NCBI GenBank assembly: GCA_009103225.1
Contig: RHPI01000810.1
Location: forward strand, 369,049 to 433,048
DNA: 64,000 nt
From: Chlorokybus atmophyticus
Taxonomy: Eukaryota; Streptophyta; Chlorokybophyceae; Chlorokybales; Chlorokybaceae
Direction: 5' to 3'
The stretch's first letter is position 1. Every line of letters begins with the position of its first letter. The notes beneath the pieces were generated by a model. That model was given only the letters and a program-made list of their open reading frames with translations, did no database searches and was not told the DNA's origin. Shown here piece by piece: positions 58,148-64,000 of the stretch. Both the position numbers and the translations under genes were made by a program.

Positions 58148-58745
58148 CATGTATGTCAGGGGCTGCCTAACTTGTATGATCTGTCGAATCTGCTGCCTGC
58201 TTATGGATGAACATGAGTTCGGTGAGGGTCTATTCTGTTAGCCATGCCGTCATCCATGCTATGGTGGGTGTTGACCTCACGATAAGGCTAACTGTCCTAG
58301 TCGTTTTAATGCGATCTGCTTACATGATAGCCTGCAGCCATTGTTGTGCAGGATCTTCTAGCAAAAACGCAGCGGTGGCGACGGGGGGCCCAGCAAGTTG
58401 TCGTCGCAGTCGTCTGCGACAGCGTCAGCGTCGTGTTCGTCAAAGCTGCTGCGCCCAAGCCCTGGCCTGACTCCCGCCTTTGCTGTGCAGGTTGTGCTTC
58501 AAAACTTCGTATCTGCATGCTCCTGGCCTGCCCCTGCCTGCCTATCTAGAGGGTCCGGTCTGAGTCTACGGCTAGGATAGAGTACTGTCTTGGCTTGGGT
58601 AGCTCGATGTCGAAAGGCTCTAGCTGGCCCCCCGTCTAATCAAGTGTGCTTGTGGGTGTTTGCTGCTGTGTGCTGTTTTTTTCACATGCATGCGACTTTC
58701 TGAAGGAATGTGCTGCGCGCAACTCTTGAGTATGTTATGTATGTA
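58148..58745 (+). repeat. About 600-bp dispersed repeat (copy 2), 3' tail of the RT element
   Basis: Second copy of the 53302-53930 repeat. It follows the C-terminal end of the RT remnant by a few tens of bases and has the same orientation. Confidence 0.75.
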
Positions 58746-58759
58746 CAATTGACAATATG

Positions 58760-59790
58760 TCATACTATCTTTGTCGCATAAGGCATAACAAATGTCACCT
58801 TGTCCAAACAGGCAAGTGTCGGGTCCGGTGAGACTGGCTTTTGCATGCTGAGATGGAATACATTATTGTTACATGTTCATTTCATGTTATTCTACCATTC
58901 AATATCTCTATTAAAGACCATCTGATGAGAAGAGGACATAAAGAGCAACAAGAGGACTGCATATACTAGTTAGTAACCAATGACAAATGCGTGCACATTT
59001 AAACATTGTGCCTTATGAGTCAGTTGTAAGCTCACTACAAGCTGATACAAACGTGCAAGTTAATGCAACGACAACAATAAATTTGTCGATAGGTGCTTAC
59101 AATAACATAAACAATTCGCATCATTATTACAGATCTATCAAAGTAGCATACCAATTAAACCATGCACCATGCACGCTGATGTATTCATCATAGCGGCCGA
59201 ACCAACACTGTAGAATGAGACACCACTGCACGAATGTGATGACAAGCAACCTCAGAATGCAGCTGAAACTGCACATCGTGCTGCGTGCAGGTAACATCGA
59301 AGTGTGCTTGTACGCGCATAAGCATAACTGAATGGTAGACAGGGCAGGACTAGAGCAAAGCCAATAGCAATCGCCACAAAGCCAACCCACAACCAAACCA
59401 ACTCACAACCGGATGCGTGCATGACTAATGGGGTTGATGGTGTCGTAAGTAGTAATGGTGGTAATGGTAATAGTGGTCATGTACATAAGTCCGGAAGACC
59501 AATGTATACGGGGTGCTGCATCATGTATATAGAGACGGATGGTGAGTGTGCATGGCTGCTGTTGGGACGCGCATTTTTGTTAGCTTGCACATAAATGTTG
59601 CTTTACTTACGTGCACACTATGCATATTTCATCTTTTGTACACAGCAAGTCTACTTGTTTGGTCAATATCCTAGGTGGATGACAGTGTGCTACTCTGACA
59701 GAAATCCATGTCCCAAAAGGCTTCAGGCAAACTAATCATGGCGTCCAGCACTGACACGGCCTAGACAAACACCAATCTCTAAACAGAGAA
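58760..59790. other. Spacer, no gene recognised
   Basis: AT-rich. Includes a GGTAATGG/TAATAGTGG simple stretch near 59450-59480. The right end is likely the 3' UTR of the isopropylmalate isomerase gene. Confidence 0.4.
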
Positions 59791-59798
59791 GCTGCTGC

Positions 59799-61988
59799 TT
59801 ATATCAAGTAGTCTCGGGGGTCAGCAACCTTGCCTGTCAATGCGGAGGCGGCAGCGGTGTATGGGGATGCAAGGAAAATCTCAGCCTCCTTGTGGCCCAT
59901 TCTTCCAGGAAAGTTGCGGTTGGTTGTGGACACGCACGCCTTGGGCTCATTCATGCGAGCATACGTGTCCTTTGGACCTCCCAAGCAGGCAGCGCATGAC
60001 GGGGCAGCGATAGGGTCACAGCCAGCATCAATAAACACCTGTGCCATGGTCTTGCCAGACCCAGGCACCTCCATTGTGTGAACGTCCATCCAAACCTTTT
60101 GTGTCGCAGGTACCAAGAACGTCGGCACCTTCACCTGCCTGCTTGCCTTGTGAAACAACTCAGCGGCAGCCAAGAAGTCCTCGGTCTTGCCACCCGTGCA
60201 CGATCCAATGTAGACCCTGTCTATGCTTTTGTCCTTACAGTCAAGGGCGCGAGCGCGGTTGTCTGGGGAATGCGGCTTTGCGACGACAGGCTCCAACTTG
60301 GAAACATCAAACCGATACTCCTCGTAGAAGCTGGCGTCGCCATCTGTGTACTGAGGCTCAAAGTCCTTGTCTGTCCTGGCCTTAACATAGGAGAAGGTCG
60401 TCTCGTCCGCCGCAACAATACCGTTCTTGCCGCCTGCCTCAATGGCCATGTTGCAGAGTGTCATGCGATCCTCCATGGTCATGGCTTCCACAGCGGTACC
60501 GCAGAACTCCATCGCTCTGTATGTTGCACCAGACACCGTAATCTCTCCAATGATATGCAGGATCAGGTCCTTGGCCAGCAAATATGGAGGCATCTCGCCG
60601 TCCAAAACAAATCGCATTGTGGGAGGCACCTGCAATGGTGACACGAACAATGTTGAGGACAATGCCTGACTAATGGACCATGTGTTTAAAGACATGTTGG
60701 GCTGAATGCTTGCTTGCTTTGAAGCACTTTGCAGACGTACCTTGATCAACAACTTGCCGGTCCCAAGAATAAAGCCTGCATCTGTGTTGCCAATGCCAGT
60801 AGCGAATTGCCCAAAAGCACCAGCATTGCATGTATGCGAGTCTGTTCCAAACAGCACCTGCAACGTAGATAACGGTCAACATACTTGTCCGCGCGCGCAC
60901 AGCTTCGATCTAAAGAAACAGTCAGCTGACGTCCTCACCTCCCCGGGTCTGCAGTGGCCTTCTTGAGCCAGCGCCACGTGGCAAACGCCCTTGTAATCTG
61001 GATTAACCTGCAATGTCCCCAAAGCCGTCGCTGACCATTCAGGATGAGGACAAGAGCAAAGCCTAGCCTACTCACTTTGCATCCTGACCAATGCGCACGT
61101 ACAACCATGACATGCATTGATGCCCCCAGAATGTGTAACCAACATACCTTGAAATCGCTGAGGTCAGTGATATCATAAAAATACTTGATGCCCTGCTCGT
61201 GAGCAAACTCCCTCAAGATATCCACATTGCGGTTGGCTCGCGCATCAGCTGTAAAGATGTAGTGATCTGGGATGAGGACGACCTTCTCAGCATCCCAAAC
61301 CTGAGAACACAGCAGTCACGTAGTGTTCACTTGGTCTGCTGCTCACAAGGCTTGATAAGGCTTGGGGAAGCCAAAGAATGGAGCCCAGACGAGATCTGAT
61401 GACAAGCTATATGAACGATGCCGACGGCAGCTGCCAAGTTGAGTGTTGCTGAGCGATATCAACATGCTACGCAGTGACACACCTTCGCATTCTCTCCAAA
61501 CTCCTTCTTGAAGATGCCAATGGTCCCTGGACCGCAGACGTCATGTGTCATCAACACATCAGTGTTCACCCACACGTTCTCTCCCGCCTTGACACTAGAC
61601 TTCCCAGATGCCCGCGCCAAAATCTTTTCCGTCATGGTCATCGCCGACTTCACCTGTCATGCACAGCGTGAGACAAGCATACAGGCAGACGCGAGGGCAT
61701 GCGCTAAGAAGCAGGCAGAGCTGCCTACAACGCGGGGTTCAGCTGCAAGCAAGACAGCCGAGCCTTCCGCAGCATGGCAAGCAAAGCAACTGTCGCTTTC
61801 AAGCTACTGACCTGGCCAGTTTGCGCAACGTCCTTCTTTGGCGCCGGCGGAGCCATTGTTGCTTGCACAGGGCCAGCGCGCTGTTGCCGCCTGCGTGATG
61901 GCTGCCTAGTGCTGGCAAGCGCCTCTCCCTGAAACGACGACGATGACACGCTCGCCGTCCCACTGATCCTCACCCCGACAGCCGCCAT
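59799..61988 (-). CDS. IIL1: Plastid 3-isopropylmalate dehydratase (isomerase) large subunit
   Basis: Six exons with consistent phase 0 junctions: 61988-61812, 61653-61483, 61300-61148, 61007-60939, 60857-60741 and 60629-59799, total 505 codons plus stop. Residues 1 to about 43 are Ser/Ala/Arg-rich with no acidic run, like a chloroplast transit peptide. The mature part has SAMTMTEKILARASG, MTHDVCGPGTIGIFKKEFGE, PDHYIFTADARANRN, EGHCRPGEVLFGTDSHTCNA and FATGIGNTDAGFILGTGK. The three [4Fe-4S] ligands are Cys in YIGSCTGGKTEDF and the pair in APSCAACLGGPKD. CVSTTNRNFPGRMGHKEAE and SPYTAAASALTG close the protein. It isomerises 2- to 3-isopropylmalate in leucine synthesis together with a small subunit not seen here. 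The gene is divergent from the acetolactate synthase subunit gene. It appears intact. Confidence 0.97.
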
Positions 61989-62314
61989 ACTGCACGAGAA
62001 CCGACAGCACCACCTCAACCAACCAACCCGCCGCCTGCCTACCGCTGCGCCCACGCCGACGCCGCCGCCGCTGCTGCTGCCGCTACGTAGCTGGTCTACG
62101 GAATTGCAGCTTGATGACCAGCTGTTTGGGGATTTAAAGGCTAACCATGCATCTCTTTGACTGACTCATTCGCCGTTTGCCTGCAAAGGCTTGTCCCGTT
62201 CGAACCAGGTTAGGCTTGGACTGCAGTCAAGTCGTACGACACTCGCGCTAACCGTGCCCCTCGCCGCCTGTTGCGCTGCGCTGCGCTGCGGGCGGCGGCG
62301 GTGGCGGTGGTGGG
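61989..62314. promoter_or_regulatory. Divergent promoter region of the leucine / branched-chain gene pair
   Basis: 326 bp separate the ATG of the isopropylmalate isomerase gene (-) from that of the acetolactate synthase regulatory gene (+). It is GC-rich with CCGCCG and GGCGGC runs at both ends. No clear TATA box. Both 5' UTRs and any shared elements must lie here. Confidence 0.7.
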
Positions 62315-63968
62315 ATGGCCATGAGCTTTGCTGCAGCGAGCTCCAGCAGCCGTCTGGCACGCGTTGCTACCGCTGGCCAAAGCCGGCTGCAGCTTTCGCA
62401 TGCGGCTGTGCAGACCGCCGCTAGCAGCAGGCCTGCGACGGGGAGGGAGGAGGCGAGGGGAGCTGTGTCGGCAGTGCTGCCTTCTCGCAGGGAGTTTTAC
62501 GGAGCGTCTTGCTCTTGTGAGCCAGCACGCAGCGTACACTCCTCCCGAAGGAGCATTGGAAGCCACACGCAAACTGCCATTGCCGCCATTGTGGATGACG
62601 ACGCCACCAGCAACAAAGTCTCACTTGTGTAAGCAATTGTCGTATTCTGCAACAGCTTGGAAAGCCTGTCATATTTATAGCATTCTTTCCTGTGATTCCT
62701 GCTTGGAGACGAAACTCTTGCATGCATGTTGCACAGTAGAGCTCGCAAGTCCATTTTGTACAGAAATGTCGCAGCCTTTAGAGGCGAGGAGCACGTTGAG
62801 TACCGAATGGCCCTGAGCCTGAAACGGCTTGAACAGTTACGGCATGCTCATGAGACTGGCCAGCACTTCCCATGACGTTATATGTCCGTCACTTGCACCC
62901 CAGGAAACAAAAGCAAGCCTTCTTCCACTTCCAGCCCATTTGTTATGCTACGACCATCAACATTTCTTCTTTTAACAATCTCATAACGATCAGCCTGAGG
63001 ACGAAAACGAACACCAACTTTCATCAACTATACATGGGCTAGCTCATATATGCTGCTTTAGGTCTGCATGATCTTGTCTGCCTTATAGCCAGCTGCATGT
63101 TGAAAATCCTTGATTGAGTGCGTGTTGGCAGTGTCCGGCAGCACACCATCAGTGTGTTCGTAGCTGATGAGAGTGGCATGATCAACCGTGTTGCTGGAGT
63201 CTTCGCCAGGCGCGGCTTTAACATAGATAGCTTGGCAGTGGGTCTGAACCAGGATAAGGCCGTTTTCACAGTTGTTGTAACAGGAGACGATCGCGTGACA
63301 AACCAGGTGAAAACATATGCAGCACTGCTCCTACTGCTCCTGCATGTCGCCGGTGCGATTAGCACAAGAGCCCACATGTTCCATGCATTACGCAGGTTAT
63401 CAAGCAGTTGTACAAGCTGGTAAATGTTCGCAAGGTTGAGGATCTAACAGGGACGGACCGCGTAGAGCGAGAGCTGATGCTTTTGAAGTGTACAGCTCCA
63501 GCGCAAACACGGTCTGAGGTACTTAGCTTGATTGGCTGATTGCACCTGACGTTGCAACACGCTGCATGTGTGGCTTGTTGCAACGTGGGGTGCATGTTTT
63601 CAATTTGAGTATGACTCCGTGTAGCATGCTGGCATAGTGCTGGAAAGTATCGATGCAGCACATTGGTAGCTGATTTCCTAAGCAACATGCTGCGCTCGCT
63701 TCTGTGTTGTTGATTACATTCAGCGCATTTGTAGCTACTGGAGCTTGCTGCAATTTTCCGAGCGCGCGTTGTTGATGTGGGCGATGAGACATTGACACTG
63801 GAGGTGATGCCACTGCAAGCATGTGCTTTGCTTCAACAACGGTAGGAACAACCTTGTGATATGTGCAGCTTCTTGTGTTTGCAGGTCACAGGTGACCCAG
63901 GTAAGACTCTTGTGCTGCAGCGAGCGATGAGCAAATACGGCATAGTTGAGCTTGCGCGCACGGGAAAG
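62315..63968 (+). CDS. ilvH: Acetolactate synthase small (regulatory) subunit, plastid, 3' part outside window
   Basis: Exons 62315-62628, 63132-63306, 63396-63518, 63735-63803 and 63885-63968 or beyond. All are GT-AG with matching phases (first junction phase 2, the others 0). Exon 1 encodes a Ser/Ala/Arg-rich transit peptide ([20 protein letters not shown]). The mature part has the ACT domain [40 protein letters not shown] and [14 protein letters not shown], then [46 protein letters not shown] and [20 protein letters not shown] with ELARTGK. This is repeat one of the two usual in plant subunits; the second should follow past the window end. It binds the catalytic subunit and mediates feedback by branched-chain amino acids. 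The splice at 63968 is the expected continuation; reading through would stop six codons later. Confidence 0.95.
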
Positions 63969-64000
63969 GTTAGCAGCTGCTACACGTGAACATCTGTGAG

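Overview
The window is nuclear DNA from a eukaryotic green-lineage organism, most likely a green alga. The host genes are intron-rich with canonical GT-AG introns. They include plant-type plastid branched-chain amino acid enzymes with transit peptides, an AIR9-like microtubule protein, a CLC with the GPEGP filter, and a tRNA-Lys with eukaryotic control regions. The sequence is draft quality: there is a 73-base N gap inside an (AG)n tract and a 422-base homopolymer C run.

Layout. (1) 1-7317: copy A of a multigene DNA transposon, cut by the window start. It carries a zinc-finger/Tudor-like/C5-cytosine-methyltransferase gene (+), a Plavaka/KDZ-like transposase gene (-) and a small four-exon acidic accessory gene (+). 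(2) 7318-11100: AT-rich spacer, three tandem-repeat arrays and a tRNA-Lys(CTT) whose 3' flank has been amplified into one of the arrays. (3) 11.6-33.1 kb: host genes: GNPAT-like acyltransferase (-), TMEM230 family (+), AIR9-like LRR/A9 protein (-), CLC chloride transporter (-) and an unrecognised multi-exon gene (-). (4) 33.8-39.1 kb: a decayed OTU-protease ORF and other remnants, interrupted by a TRIM retrotransposon with a perfect TSD, followed by the poly-C run. (5) 39.1-52.2 kb: copy B of the same transposon, in the same orientation as copy A. It is more decayed and is split by a nest in which a chimeric TRIM/Ty3 chromovirus sits inside a TRIM, which sits inside the transposon. Both insertions have TSDs. 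(6) 53-59 kb: more TRIM copies, a 94-bp near-perfect hairpin and a decayed retroelement whose roughly 600-bp 3' tail occurs twice. (7) 59.8-64 kb: a divergent leucine/branched-chain pair, isopropylmalate isomerase large subunit (-) and acetolactate synthase regulatory subunit (+), with 326 bp between the two start codons.

The most notable system is the transposon in (1) and (5). Two independent copies show the same gene order. The transposase has the Plavaka/KDZ landmarks: an N-terminal zinc finger, a SDKT motif, PDxMH and ExxH. It is paired with a phage-type cytosine methyltransferase fused to a zinc finger and a Tudor-like module, plus an unrecognised acidic protein. Clusters of the 7-mer GTACCAT/ATGGTAC sit in the promoter regions of all these genes and again near 33.9-34.05 kb, so the element may extend left to include the OTU gene. 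Copy A has lost the methyltransferase catalytic Cys through a 5-bp deletion, while copy B keeps the PPCQ motif but has stops. The family was probably functional recently, and the two copies complement each other as evidence. No function was tested; all assignments come from reading motifs by eye.
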